Below are positions 18,420 to 27,191 of a stretch of 45,914 bases of DNA, piece by piece. The notes beneath the pieces are model-generated. The model saw only the letters and a program-made list of their open reading frames with translations, had not been told where the DNA came from and searched no databases. How positions within the stretch are numbered: the first letter of the stretch is position 1; each line of letters begins with the position of its first letter. This DNA is from Betaproteobacteria bacterium (GTDB lineage: Bacteria > Pseudomonadota > Gammaproteobacteria > Burkholderiales > SG8-39): positions 1 through 45,914 of the forward strand of contig SHXR01000035.1 in NCBI GenBank assembly GCA_009693235.1, given 5' to 3'. A program made the translations under genes and the position numbers.

Positions 18420-20140
18420 ATGAGAAAAGTCAAAGCGGCATCACCAAAATCGTCCGCACCGGCGAATCCCAGTCGGCGCGGCCTGCTGAAGGCTAGCCTG
18501 GCTGCCGGTGCATCGGCTGCCATCGTCACTTCCAAGACAAGCCAGGCGCAGGGTGCGGGGATACGCCGCCCAGTCCCTATACGCGCCCGCGGGTGAATCA
18601 ATTGCCCTTCATGCTTCCAAAGCTGCCGGTGCAGAAACTGTCACCGATGCCGGCTGGGCTGGCGAATACCGCCTCCGGAGAATGTGGGCGTGATTACCAT
18701 CAGCGCTGGGGTGAGTTCGCGCCTAAGCGTTTGTACGAGTTGCGCGTTAAAGAGGCGACGCACAGCTTTCATCCGGACCTGCCCACGCAAAAAATTCGGG
18801 CTACGATGGTCTAGTGCCCGGGCCGATGTTGCATTCTCGATACGGCTGACCGGTCGTGGTTCGCGTCCACAACGATTTGCCGGCGAATGCGATGGGACCG
18901 GGTAGTCCCGAGATTTCGACCCACTTTCACAATAGGCATACTGCCTCCGAAAGCGATGGATTCGCCGGCAATTTTTATAGCCCGACCAACTGTGGTCCGA
19001 CGCTCGTCTCAACGGGTGCCTATCAGGATCATCACTATGCCTCCACCTATGCCGGTATCGATCAATACGGCGGCAATGGTGATCCCCGTGAAGCATTGGG
19101 AACCTGCTGGTATCACGATCACCGGATGGACTTCACCGCCGCCCACGGCTATCGCGGGCTGGCCGGGTTTCATCTGCTGTTCGATCACATCGATTCTTGC
19201 AACGAGAACGACACCAATCCGGCGGCGTTGCGCCTGCCAAGCGGCGCCTACGATTTTCCGATCATGCTGGCCGACAAGCATTTCGATGGCAACGGCAAAA
19301 TATTCTATGACCAGTTCGCGGGTGAAGGTTTTGTCGGTGACAAGGTTACGGCGAATGGCAAGATCCAGCCGTACTACAATGTAGCCCGCCGGAAGTACCG
19401 ATTCCGTTTCGTCGATGCGGGCCCGTCGCGCATCTACAATCTGGCACTCCAGTATCAAGGCGTCAATCAGCCGTTCAAATTCATCGCCAATGATGGCAAT
19501 TTACTGCCTGAACCCCTTGAGAGGGATCACTTCGAACTCGCTCCGGCGGAGCGAGCGGATATTGTGGTCGACTTCGCGCAATTTCCGCTCGGTAGCGTGC
19601 TCTATCTCGTCAATCGCTATCAGCAAAGAGACGGTCGCAAACCGGATGAAGTCCTGCTCAACCCGGGCGTCCCGATCATCAAGTTCATCGTCAATCGCGA
19701 TGTCCTGTCCGACCCAAGCAGAGTGCCGGCAAGATTGCGCGAGCTCCCGTCGATTGACTTGAGCGAGGTCGTACGGACCAGGCGATTCCAATTCAAGCGC
19801 ACCAATGGCATGTGGACCGTCAACGACCGTATTTTCGGTATCAACACGCCCGTGGCAACCGTCAAACGAGGCACTGCGGAAATCTGGGAGCTCGAAGGAA
19901 GCGGCGGTTGGTGGCATCCGGTTCATATCCATTTGGAGGAAGGCCACATTCTTTCCCGCAATGGAGCGCCGCCACCACCTCATGAGCGCGGGCGCCAGGA
20001 CGTCTACGTGCTGCGCAATTCAGAGACCGTGCGCGTCTTCCTGCGCTTCCGTGACTTCCAGGGGCAAATACCTCATGCACTGCCACAACACGGTGCACGA
20101 AGACCACGCGATGATGTTGCGCTTTGACGTCGTGCCGTAA
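18420..20140 (+). pseudogene. Multicopper oxidase, three frameshifts and one nonsense codon
   Basis: Broken gene for a secreted three-domain laccase-like oxidase. A leader with two arginines (NPSRRGLLKASLAAGASAA) suggests Tat export. Copper sites survive in pieces: THFHNRHTASESDGF, CWYHDHRMDFTAA, HPVHIHLEEGHIL, and in a shifted frame MHCHNTVHEDHAMM with the type 1 Cys and Met. Lesions: a G lost in the run at 18557-18560, a base lost at the A-run 18789-18794, an in-frame TGA at 18847-18849 (probably from CGA), and one extra G at 20061-20064. The largest intact stretch is 18856 to about 20060. The TGA is hard to explain as a homopolymer read error. The SCO-like pseudogene follows 24 bases later. 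Confidence 0.85.
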
Positions 20141-20164
20141 ATCGATCGAAACGGAGAAAGCATC

Positions 20165-20784
20165 ATGCAATCACGACGTCAACTACTCACCGGGCTGGGC
20201 GGTGCGGCGCTTGGCCTTCTGGCGGCTGGGTCCAGCGCACGACCCACAACGCAAGCGGATGCGGCCGTCACATTCAAAACGGCTTTCCAAACGTCACGCT
20301 CACCGGGCACGACGGCAAGTCATACAAGTTCTACGACGATCTGATCCGCGGCAAGGTTGTTTCAATCAACATGATGTACGCGGTGTGCAGCGGCATTTGC
20401 CCGGTGGCCACGGCTAACCTTCTGCAAGTACAGAAGGCGTTGGGCGAGAAAGTCGGCAAGGATGTCCACATGTGTTCCATTACGCTGCTCCCGGAGAACG
20501 ATTCGCGCGCGGTCTTGAACGAATACGCAAAAGCCCATGGCATACAACCTGGTTGGTTGTTTCTCACCGGTGCCAAGGCGGACATCGAGCTGCTCCGCCG
20601 TAAGCTCGGCTTCGCCTTCCTCGATCAGGTTGCCGATGCGGATAAATCGCAGCACACCGGCATGGTGCGGATCGGCAATGAGCCGCTCAATCGCTGGAGC
20701 ATGACGCCGACACTGGGTAAGCCGATGACCATTGCGCAGTCGATTCTGTCGATCGAGGGGAAAGGCACGCGTTTGGCGGCCTAG
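20165..20784 (+). pseudogene. SCO1/SenC family copper chaperone, frameshifted
   Basis: About 206 codons. The leader MQSRRQLLTGLGGAALGLLA (Tat- or lipoprotein-like) is in one frame; the thioredoxin-fold body is in another, from about 20263: HIQNGFPNVTLTGHDGKSY, the copper ligands CSGIC (CxxxC) in MMYAVCSGICPVATANL, and the distal histidine in DKSQHTGMVRIGN. One G appears to be missing near 20263-20265 (GCGGCC for GCGGGCC). SCO proteins deliver copper to oxidases. Pairing with a multicopper oxidase fits a copper-loading role, now apparently lost with its partner. The body from 20371 is still open. Confidence 0.8.
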
Positions 20785-20787
20785 TTT

Positions 20788-21390
20788 CTAAGGTACTCGC
20801 GGCAGCGACTCAAATAGCACGTCCGGGCCGGACAGCGATACGGTTGCGGAGCCGAGGGTGGGGGTTGAGAACGCAAACAAGCTGATGGTGATCGAAATCA
20901 CCAGCGGCTTGGTTGCATCGGCACCGGGCTGGAGGTCCATGCTGCCGACCATGGTCGGGAGTACCCCGGCAATTCCGATCAAAGCCGGCTTTCCGCCGAC
21001 AATCCATGATGCGCTGCCACCCGTTTTGCCGATGCGGGAAATGCTGCTTGCCCCGTGTTGCGCGTAGGAAACTTTGGCGATATAGCAACCCACGGGCGCG
21101 GTAACAGCGAACTGCAGCGTGTCGACAATGGTCGTGTGATAGAACGCGTTGGTCGATGCGATGAATTCCTTGTACTTCCACGTCGTCGCATCCATCCCCG
21201 TGTTGAAGCCAATTTTTAGGCTATTGCCGACTAAGCTTGTGGTCGCGCTATCGATCCATCGCCCCGCCACCCCATCTACGATCGAGCCCGAGACGATCGT
21301 GACCGGGCCACACGCCGTCTGTGCCGCAGCCGGCAGCGACATGAGCACACTCAATATCAACACTGCGGCGAACTTCATTGTTGAGCGCAT
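20788..21390 (-). CDS. Hypothetical exported protein
   Basis: About 200 residues, not recognised. A clear signal peptide (MRSTMKFAAVLILSVLMSLPAAA, cleavage near AQT) is followed by a beta-rich, Ser/Thr/Gly-rich mature part with three cysteines: two in the segments TACGPVTIVSG and PVGCYIAKVSY. It is therefore probably a periplasmic or surface protein. The start may be ATG 21390 or 21378; the frame extends to 21417 with no better ribosome-binding site. It ends three bases from the SCO pseudogene, in convergent orientation. No function is proposed. Confidence 0.6.
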   Translation of the reverse strand: MRSTMKFAAVLILSVLMSLPAAAQTACGPVTIVSGSIVDGVAGRWIDSATTSLVGNSLKIGFNTGMDATTWKYKEFIASTNAFYHTTIVDTLQFAVTAPVGCYIAKVSYAQHGASSISRIGKTGGSASWIVGGKPALIGIAGVLPTMVGSMDLQPGADATKPLVISITISLFAFSTPTLGSATVSLSGPDVLFESLPRVP

Positions 21391-21790
21391 AAGCTGATTC
21401 CAAGTTAGCGAATCCATTTACTCAACTCCCGAATGTCGAAAGAAGAATTGGACCACGAGCGAGTGTAACTTTGTGTCAGCTGCCAAGTCTGCACGCTGAT
21501 TTGTTAATTTTTGCGCCTTCTAAAACAATGCTGAAACAGTTGAGCGCTTTCGAAGGCTCTTCGTGCCGGCTTGTATCGCGCAATTAACAATCACGGTTAC
21601 GCATGTCGTTGAGTGGTTACTTGGAGTCATGGGTGTGTGAGGCTTCGTCCCGCCACGGCATCAGGGTTCGGCCTACATGCGATTCGTTCGATCAGACTGC
21701 GCAAGCGCCGACCTAAGCGTCCCGATGGCAAAACGAACTGTTTGCCATCCATTGCTACACTGGCCGCCAATGCATGCAAAAGGCCTCTCT
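21391..21790. other. 400-base intergenic region between divergent genes
   Basis: This lies between the exported-protein gene (minus strand) and the ThDP-enzyme gene (plus strand) and is locally AT-richer (for example 21500-21545). It should carry both promoters. A -10-like TACACT at 21756-21761 lies 30 bases before the ThDP gene start, but no convincing -35 accompanies it. No credible small gene or RNA was recognised. Confidence 0.4.
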
Positions 21791-23395
21791 ATGAACAACG
21801 CTGATCTGCTCGTCAGCGCGCTGCGACAAGCCGGCGTCACCCACGGATTTGGTGTGCCAAGCGGCAATGTATTGCCGTTGATGGAGGCCATGCGTGCCGG
21901 TGGGCTCCCCTTTGTGCTGACGGCCCATGAAGGATCAGCGGCATTCGCGGCCGATGTGATGGGCCGCATGACCGGCAAGCCCGGCCTTTGCATCGCAACC
22001 CTGGGTCCGGGTGCAACCAACCTCACGACCGGTGTTGGGAGTGCTTTCCTCGACCGATCGCCATTGATCGCCATTACCTGCAATCTGTATCAGGCGCAGT
22101 TGGGCCGGCGGATGCAGATGTCGATCGACTTGCATACGCTGTTCAAGCCGATCACCAAGGCCTCGCTGTCGCTGCGGCCCGGCAAGATTGGCGAAACGGT
22201 TGCAGCAGCCCTGCGCATCGCGCTAAGTGAGCCGCACGGTCCGGTGCATCTTGACCTGCCGGAAGATGTCGCGCTGGCCTTAATATCGGAAGCGCCCATG
22301 CCCAATGTCGTGACGCCGCAACCGCTCGCCCACGCCGGCCTCGAATCGCTTGACCCGGCCTACGCGATCCTGCGCGCGGCGAAGCGACCGATCGTGGTGA
22401 TCGGCGCCTCGGCCATGCGCATGCATACGCCTGGGTCGTTGCGTGCTTTCGTCGAGCAGCACCAAGTTCCGTTTGCAACCACCACGATGGCAAAAGGCAT
22501 GATCGATGAGGACCATCCGCTGTCCATCGGCTGCATCGAACGATCCAAGCGCAAAGTGCAACGCGCGTTCCTGAACAGTGCCGATCTGATCATCGCGTTG
22601 GGCTATGACACGATTGAAGTGGAATACGAAGCGTGGATCGGCAAGGTCCCGTTGTTGTACTTCGACATCGAAGCCGCCGATGTCGATCCGTCGGTGGATG
22701 TGAGACATGGGGTGACCGGTGATCTCGATCGCGCGATCAGTGCCTTTGCCGCCATGCCTGCAGTGCGCAATGACTGGCAAATGGTGGTCATCACGCAGCA
22801 TCGTGAAGGCTTCCAGCGTGCTCTGCGACCGAAAATCGATGCGTTTGGCCCACATCAGGCCATCGATGTCGTGCGCCGCGTGCTGCCCAAGAACGGCGTG
22901 CTCGCGTTCGATGTTGGGGCGCACACCCACCAGATCGCGAGCCAATGGACCACCCATGCGCCACGCACGTTTCTCATTACCAATGGCTGGTCATCGATGG
23001 GATTCGGGCTGCCCGCGGCCATCGCGGCGAAACTGGCGTGCCCGACCCTGCCCGTCGTCTGCATCGTCGGTGATGGCTGTTTTCAGATGACGTGCGGTGA
23101 GGTCGCGGTGGCCAAGCGCCGCCAGCTCGCGATTCCTTTTATCGTCCTCGATGACCGCTGGTTGAGTCTCATCAAGGTAAAGCAGGAACGCCGCAGTCTG
23201 ACGCTGTACGGCACCGACACCTCGCCGGAACCCTATCGCGATCCGCCGGCGCATTATTTCGGCGTCCCTGCGGTCGGGGTGCGGACAGCGGATGCGCTGG
23301 AACGAGCGCTGCACCGTGCATTGTCGGCCGACGGTCCGACGGTGATCGAAGCGGTGGTCGATGCGTCCCACTACTCGGAGACGGTGTTCGATTGA
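21791..23395 (+). CDS. Thiamine-diphosphate-dependent enzyme, acetolactate synthase-like
   Basis: 534-residue ThDP enzyme of the acetolactate synthase/benzoylformate decarboxylase group. The N-terminal PYR domain has the catalytic Glu47 in TAHEGSAAFAADVMGR and GLCIATLGPGATNLTTGV; a central domain follows; the C-terminal PP domain has the ThDP-Mg motif GDG at 427-429. The end of that motif, normally NN about 27 residues on, reads LDDRW (Asp454-Asp455), a noteworthy change. Likely reactions are decarboxylation or carboligation of a 2-oxo acid; no small regulatory subunit gene is adjacent, so biosynthetic acetolactate synthase is unlikely. Start ATG 21791 has AAAGG upstream; the open frame to 21677 has no site. 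The MetE-like gene follows after 32 bases. Confidence 0.88.
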   Translation: MNNADLLVSALRQAGVTHGFGVPSGNVLPLMEAMRAGGLPFVLTAHEGSAAFAADVMGRMTGKPGLCIATLGPGATNLTTGVGSAFLDRSPLIAITCNLYQAQLGRRMQMSIDLHTLFKPITKASLSLRPGKIGETVAAALRIALSEPHGPVHLDLPEDVALALISEAPMPNVVTPQPLAHAGLESLDPAYAILRAAKRPIVVIGASAMRMHTPGSLRAFVEQHQVPFATTTMAKGMIDEDHPLSIGCIERSKRKVQRAFLNSADLIIALGYDTIEVEYEAWIGKVPLLYFDIEAADVDPSVDVRHGVTGDLDRAISAFAAMPAVRNDWQMVVITQHREGFQRALRPKIDAFGPHQAIDVVRRVLPKNGVLAFDVGAHTHQIASQWTTHAPRTFLITNGWSSMGFGLPAAIAAKLACPTLPVVCIVGDGCFQMTCGEVAVAKRRQLAIPFIVLDDRWLSLIKVKQERRSLTLYGTDTSPEPYRDPPAHYFGVPAVGVRTADALERALHRALSADGPTVIEAVVDASHYSETVFD

Positions 23396-23427
23396 GCACC
23401 TGTTAACAAAGTAACAAAGGAATCCCG

Positions 23428-24594
23428 ATGCAGCGCAGTCAACATCGCATTCTCACTACCCACGTCGGCAGTCTGCCGCGCAGCCCCGCATTGCGCGATT
23501 CGCTCATTCGGCAAGAGCGTGGCGAGCCCATCGATCGCGCCCTGCATGGCCGGCTGGTGGCGGCGGCGATCGATCGAGTTGTTGCCAAGCAAATGGATGC
23601 GGGTATCGATATTGGCAATGACGGCGAGCAGCCCCGTATCGGTTTTTCCACCTACGTGGCTGAGCGCATGCGTGGGTTCGGCGGCGAGAGCAAGCGGCCA
23701 CTCGCGCTTGATCTCATTGATCATCCGGATTACGCCGAGATGCTGGCGCAACGTCGCAAAGGCGCGGCGCGCGTCGCGAATGCACCGCAATGCATCGGGC
23801 CGGTGCAGTACATCGGCGAGGACGAAGCTAGGCGCGAAGACGCTTACTTTGCAGAATCCCTGGAACGAGTCAAACCGCGGGCGTTCGCCGAAACATTCAT
23901 GACGGCAGCCTCGCCCGGTGTTGCCGCCTGCATCCTGCTCAATGCGCACTATGCTTCGCATGAAGCGTATGTCGATGCACTCGCAGGTGAACTGAAAAAA
24001 GAGTACGAGATCATCCATGCGGACGGGCATCTCCTGCAGATCGATGCGCCGGATCTCGCCATGGAACGACCGCGGCTTTTCCAGTGCGACTCGTTCGACC
24101 GGTTTCTCGCGATCGCCACGCATCATGTGAATGCGATCAATCGTGCGACGGTAACTATCCCGCGCGACTGCATTCGGCTCCATGTCTGCTGGGGCAACTA
24201 CGATGGCCCGCATACCCATGACATTCCGCTTGCACCGTTGCTGCCTATTTTGTATCAAGCGAATGTGGGCGCGCTATCGATCGAGATGGGCAATCCGCGG
24301 CATCAACATGAGTGGAAGGCGATCAAGCGCAATCCGCCACCCGCCCACATGCTGTTGCTGCCGGGAGTGATCGACAGCACATCAAACTATGTTGAACATC
24401 CGGAGATCGTCGCCGACCGGATTTGTCAGGTGGTGGATGCCGTTGGTGACAAGACACGCGTCATCGCATCGGTCGATTGTGGCTTTGGCACCTTTGCCGG
24501 TACCGACATGGTCGCCGACAGCGTGGTGTGGGCCAAGCTCGCCACCTTGGCCGAAGGCGCACGGATGGCGACCAAGCGCCTGTGGGGTGAGTGA
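23428..24594 (+). CDS. Cobalamin-independent methionine synthase II-like protein
   Basis: 388-residue protein resembling the C-terminal catalytic barrel of MetE without its N-terminal half. Candidate zinc ligands are all present: His252 and Cys254 in RLHVCWGNYDGPHTHD, Glu286 in ALSIEMGNPRHQHEW and Cys351 in SVDCGFGTF. The N-terminus ILTTHVGSLPRS is typical of this short family, which is thought to move methyl groups from non-folate donors; real substrates are mostly unknown. Start ATG 23428 follows AAAGGAA. It is probably co-transcribed with the ThDP enzyme. The stop codon is part of a hairpin, with the stump of another gene on the opposite strand directly beyond. Confidence 0.88.
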   Translation: MQRSQHRILTTHVGSLPRSPALRDSLIRQERGEPIDRALHGRLVAAAIDRVVAKQMDAGIDIGNDGEQPRIGFSTYVAERMRGFGGESKRPLALDLIDHPDYAEMLAQRRKGAARVANAPQCIGPVQYIGEDEARREDAYFAESLERVKPRAFAETFMTAASPGVAACILLNAHYASHEAYVDALAGELKKEYEIIHADGHLLQIDAPDLAMERPRLFQCDSFDRFLAIATHHVNAINRATVTIPRDCIRLHVCWGNYDGPHTHDIPLAPLLPILYQANVGALSIEMGNPRHQHEWKAIKRNPPPAHMLLLPGVIDSTSNYVEHPEIVADRICQVVDAVGDKTRVIASVDCGFGTFAGTDMVADSVVWAKLATLAEGARMATKRLWGE

Positions 24595-24609
24595 CGGTTT
24601 GCACCGTCA
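24592..24609. terminator. Hairpin overlapping the MetE-like stop codon
   Basis: Perfect 7-bp inverted repeat, TGACGGT / ACCGTCA, with the loop TTGC; its left arm begins with the stop codon. There is no T-run. It sits between convergent units and may stop or protect either transcript. Confidence 0.35.
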
Positions 24610-24779
24610 TGGTACATGCCCGGCGTCGGCGATGCGCCGCCGATGCTGCACGACAGATCCTCAGGCGGCGGCTCATCGCGATCGAACGTGGTGGCCATGC
24701 GCTCCACCATTGGCAGGGTGACGTGGTCGCGGCGAACTTCGGATTTGCCGATTCATTGTTCCAGTGCGGCGATATCCAT
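24610..24779 (-). pseudogene. Stump of a MaoC-type (mesaconyl-CoA hydratase-like) dehydratase gene
   Basis: Directly after the CitE-like stop codon (ATG 24779, one base away) a frame reads MDIAALEQ, then a TGA where tryptophan is expected, then IGKSEVRRDHVTLPMVERMA and TTFDRDEPPPED. This resembles the N-terminus of FAS1-like MaoC dehydratases related to mesaconyl-C4-CoA hydratase, which begin with a Met-Asp-(x)5-7-Trp-Ile-Gly block and a PP-containing loop. Homology fades after about 55 codons, where the convergent MetE-like gene ends. Such hydratases are commonly encoded beside CitE-like lyases, supporting the reading. The call is from memory of the family and needs a search. Confidence 0.45.
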
Positions 24780-25694
24780 TTACACGCCAGTCCCCGAGCG
24801 TTGTTCGCGCGCCACGATCGCGCTGTCCCGTGCGAGCATCCAATTTGCTCTCTGGACGATCGGGATATCGATCATTTTGTTGTCGATGGCAAACGATGCT
24901 CGTCCGGCTTGTGTAGCCAGTGCGTAACCGTCTATGACCTTGCGACGCCACTCTATTTCCTTGGCGGAGGGGCGGTACTCCTCGTTCACGGCCTTGACCT
25001 GGGTCGGATGAATGCGACCCGCACCCATGAATCCATACGCCCGCGATCGGCGCACCATCGCTCGAAACGCGGTGATGTCGCTGTAGTCGGCAACGCTTGC
25101 ACTGTAGCCAAGCGGCATGATGCCCGCAGCATTGGCCGCGATGATCATGTGCTGTTTTGGATAGAGCAGCGTCTCGTCGGAGGGCTCCATATTGCAGGCG
25201 ATCGAGAAATCCTCGCCGCCGATATTGGTGGCCACGATGCGGGGCACCGCCCGCACGATTTCGCCGATCGACAGAAACGCGGCGGGCGTCTCGATCATCG
25301 CGATCAGCTTGATGTGGCCTGCCGGCAGTCCGCGGCTTTGTTCCAGCTCGCTGATCAATTCGTCCAGCAATTGCAGATGCGAGGCACTTTCTGTCTTGGT
25401 GATGGCCAGTCCATCGACGTCCGGCAGCACACACGCCTCAATGTCCCGCACCGCCAGCGCTAACGGACGATTGATCCGCACCACCACGTCGGCGCCCGCC
25501 TGCCGGACGCGTTGCGCCGCACGTTCGACGAGTGCACAGGCGTGGGCCTTTTCGGTAGGTGGCACGCTGTCCTCCAGGTCGAGTCGAATGACATCGGCGC
25601 CACGGGTGTGCGTCTTGTCGACGAATTTCTCGACGTTCGCTGGAACGTAGAGCAGCGAGCGCCAGACCGGGAGGATTCGTTGGAGGGTTGTCAT
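24780..25694 (-). CDS. HpcH/HpaI aldolase / CitE-like CoA ester lyase
   Basis: 304-residue CitE-type lyase, a TIM barrel that cleaves or forms malyl-, citramalyl- or citryl-CoA thioesters. Key segments: RSLLYVPAN (12-20), VIRLDLEDSVPP with the metal-side acidic residues (35-46), VRINRPL, AMIETPAAF with the catalytic Glu, NIGGEDFSIACNMEPSDE with the second metal Asp/Glu, and GRIHPTQVKAVNE. Start ATG 25694 lacks a strong Shine-Dalgarno sequence; the open frame runs on to 25985 but overlaps the divergent cupin gene. The downstream MaoC-type stump suggests this was a two-step hydratase/lyase module for mesaconyl- or citramalyl-type CoA esters, now incomplete. Confidence 0.88.
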   Translation of the reverse strand: MTTLQRILPVWRSLLYVPANVEKFVDKTHTRGADVIRLDLEDSVPPTEKAHACALVERAAQRVRQAGADVVVRINRPLALAVRDIEACVLPDVDGLAITKTESASHLQLLDELISELEQSRGLPAGHIKLIAMIETPAAFLSIGEIVRAVPRIVATNIGGEDFSIACNMEPSDETLLYPKQHMIIAANAAGIMPLGYSASVADYSDITAFRAMVRRSRAYGFMGAGRIHPTQVKAVNEEYRPSAKEIEWRRKVIDGYALATQAGRASFAIDNKMIDIPIVQRANWMLARDSAIVAREQRSGTGV

Positions 25695-25702
25695 GCCGGT
25701 GA

Positions 25703-25730
25703 TTGTAGTACGGCGGCGCAAGGCTACAAT
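25703..25730 (+). promoter_or_regulatory. Candidate sigma-70 promoter for cupin and dusA
   Basis: TTGTAG (25703-25708), a 16-base spacer and TACAAT (25725-25730, within GGCTACAATTGA) precede the cupin ATG by about 38 bases. The GCTACAAT context is common in betaproteobacterial -10 elements. It lies in the 73-base gap between divergent genes. Inferred by eye only. Confidence 0.4.
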
Positions 25731-25767
25731 TGACCTCCCAAGCCTCGCCCGCGTAAGTGAGTCCATC

Positions 25768-26190
25768 ATGTCTACACCGCCTGTTCCGCCCTCAGCCTCC
25801 CTGCAAGGTGCGCCGAATTTACAGGAGATCCTGCTGCAAACGCGCGACCTGCCATGGCGCGCCAAGTCGCTAAAGGGTGTGCACGAGAAGATGCTATGGC
25901 GAGACGAGGTGACCCAGGCCACCATCGCGCTCATCAAGTTCGACAAAGGGACGGGCATTCCGCAGCCGCATTTGCATACATCCAATCAATTCATGATCTG
26001 CCTCGAAGGCCGCTACGAATACACGGCGACCGGCGTGGTGTTGACCCCGGGCAGCTTCTACTGCAATCCAAAGGGCAACGTGCACGGCCCGACGTTAGCG
26101 CATGAAGATACGGTGGTGGTCGAGATGTACGACGGGCCGCACTATCCGGTGAAGCCCGATTGGTACGCCGATGAGAAAGACGCACATTGA
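25768..26190 (+). CDS. Cupin-domain protein (ChrR/acetylacetone-cleaving-enzyme-like)
   Basis: 140-residue single-domain cupin. The first metal motif is seen as KGTGIPQPHLHTSNQFMICLEGRYEY (HxH and the conserved Gly of the G-rich strand), and the second as GSFYCNPKGNVHGPTLAHEDT. The two histidines PHLH and the later VHG histidine would bind a divalent metal; it could be a dioxygenase or a sugar or small-molecule binding cupin. ATG 25768 is the chosen start, although the Shine-Dalgarno is weak (GTAAGTGAG); an earlier frame from 25693 overlaps the promoter region. The last bases overlap the first codon of dusA (TTGA), indicating coupling. Confidence 0.82.
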   Translation: MSTPPVPPSASLQGAPNLQEILLQTRDLPWRAKSLKGVHEKMLWRDEVTQATIALIKFDKGTGIPQPHLHTSNQFMICLEGRYEYTATGVVLTPGSFYCNPKGNVHGPTLAHEDTVVVEMYDGPHYPVKPDWYADEKDAH

Positions 26191-27191
26191 GCGTCGCGCT
26201 TTCCAGGCGGTTCAGTGTTGCGCCGATGATGGATTGCACCGATCGGCATGCGCGCTATTTTCTGCGCCTGCTATCGCGCCGGGCGTTGCTCTATACCGAG
26301 ATGATCACGACCGGCGCCTTGCTGCATGGCGATGCCTGGCGCCATCTTCGGTTCGATGAAGCGGAACATCCGGTGGCGATGCAACTCGGCGGCGCCGATC
26401 CCGCCGAGATGGCAACTTGCGCGCGGATGGCGGCCGATGCGGGCTATGACGAGATCAACATCAATGTGGGTTGCCCAAGCGATCGTGTGCAGTCCGGGCG
26501 CTTCGGCGCATGTCTGATGGCCGAGCCGCAGTTGGTGGCCGAGTGCGTCGCGGCGATGCGCGCTGCGGTAAGCATTCCGGTGACGGTGAAGACGCGCATC
26601 GGCATCGATCGGGATGAGTCGACCGATCTACTCTACGCAATCGTTGAATCCTGCCGGCAAGCCGGTTGCACGACATTCATCATCCACGCGCGCAATGCAT
26701 GGCTGGACGGCTTATCGCCGAAAGAAAATCGTGAGCTGCCGCCGCTCCGGTATGCGGTGGTGCATCGGTTGAAACGCGACTATCCGTTGCTTGAGATCAT
26801 CATCAACGGTGGCATCGTGACGATTGCGGCGTGCCGCGAGACGCTCTTCCAGGTCGATGGGGTGATGTTGGGCCGCGAGGCGTACCACAGTCCGTATCTG
26901 CTGTCCCAGGTCGATAGCGAGTTGTATGGCGATGCGGTGGAGCCTTGCGCACGCGAAGCGGTTATCGAGCGATTCACCGGGTATGTCGACCGCGAATTTT
27001 CGTCAGGCACGCCACTTGCTGCGATGACGCGGCACGTTCTCGGGTTGTATCAGGGTATGCCGGGCGCACGGTTGTGGCGGCGGGTATTGAGCGAGCAGGT
27101 GCGTCGCCCGGGCATCGGCAGCGACATCTTCAGTGAGGCGCTGCAGGCGATGCGCAATGCCTCGCCGCGTAGCGCCGCAATGACGAATTAG
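26187..27191 (+). CDS. dusA: tRNA-dihydrouridine synthase DusA
   Basis: 334-residue FMN enzyme that reduces uridines 20/20a in the tRNA D-loop. Signatures: RRFSVAPMMDCTDRHARYFLRLLSR at the N-terminus, EMITTGALLHG, VAMQLGG (FMN), INVGCPSDRVQSGRFGACLM with catalytic Cys96, VTVKTRIGID, FIIHARNAWLDGLSPKENRE and INGGI / VMLGREAYHSPYLL for FMN phosphate. These are DusA-specific rather than DusB or DusC in wording. The start is TTG 26187 overlapping the cupin stop; the first Met (residue 14) is inside the FMN site and cannot be the start. The 3' end overlaps the convergent SDR gene by four bases (TTAG). Confidence 0.95.
   Translation: MSVALSRRFSVAPMMDCTDRHARYFLRLLSRRALLYTEMITTGALLHGDAWRHLRFDEAEHPVAMQLGGADPAEMATCARMAADAGYDEININVGCPSDRVQSGRFGACLMAEPQLVAECVAAMRAAVSIPVTVKTRIGIDRDESTDLLYAIVESCRQAGCTTFIIHARNAWLDGLSPKENRELPPLRYAVVHRLKRDYPLLEIIINGGIVTIAACRETLFQVDGVMLGREAYHSPYLLSQVDSELYGDAVEPCAREAVIERFTGYVDREFSSGTPLAAMTRHVLGLYQGMPGARLWRRVLSEQVRRPGIGSDIFSEALQAMRNASPRSAAMTN

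Noticed and set aside
21791..23395. Biosynthetic acetolactate synthase large subunit (ilvB/ilvI)
   Set aside because: No small subunit or ilvC neighbour, shorter than IlvB, and an altered ThDP motif; kept as a generic ThDP enzyme.
24591..25463. Long plus-strand open frame (290 codons)
   Set aside because: It lies antisense to the CitE-like gene, has His/Arg-rich composition typical of a shadow frame and no family resemblance.
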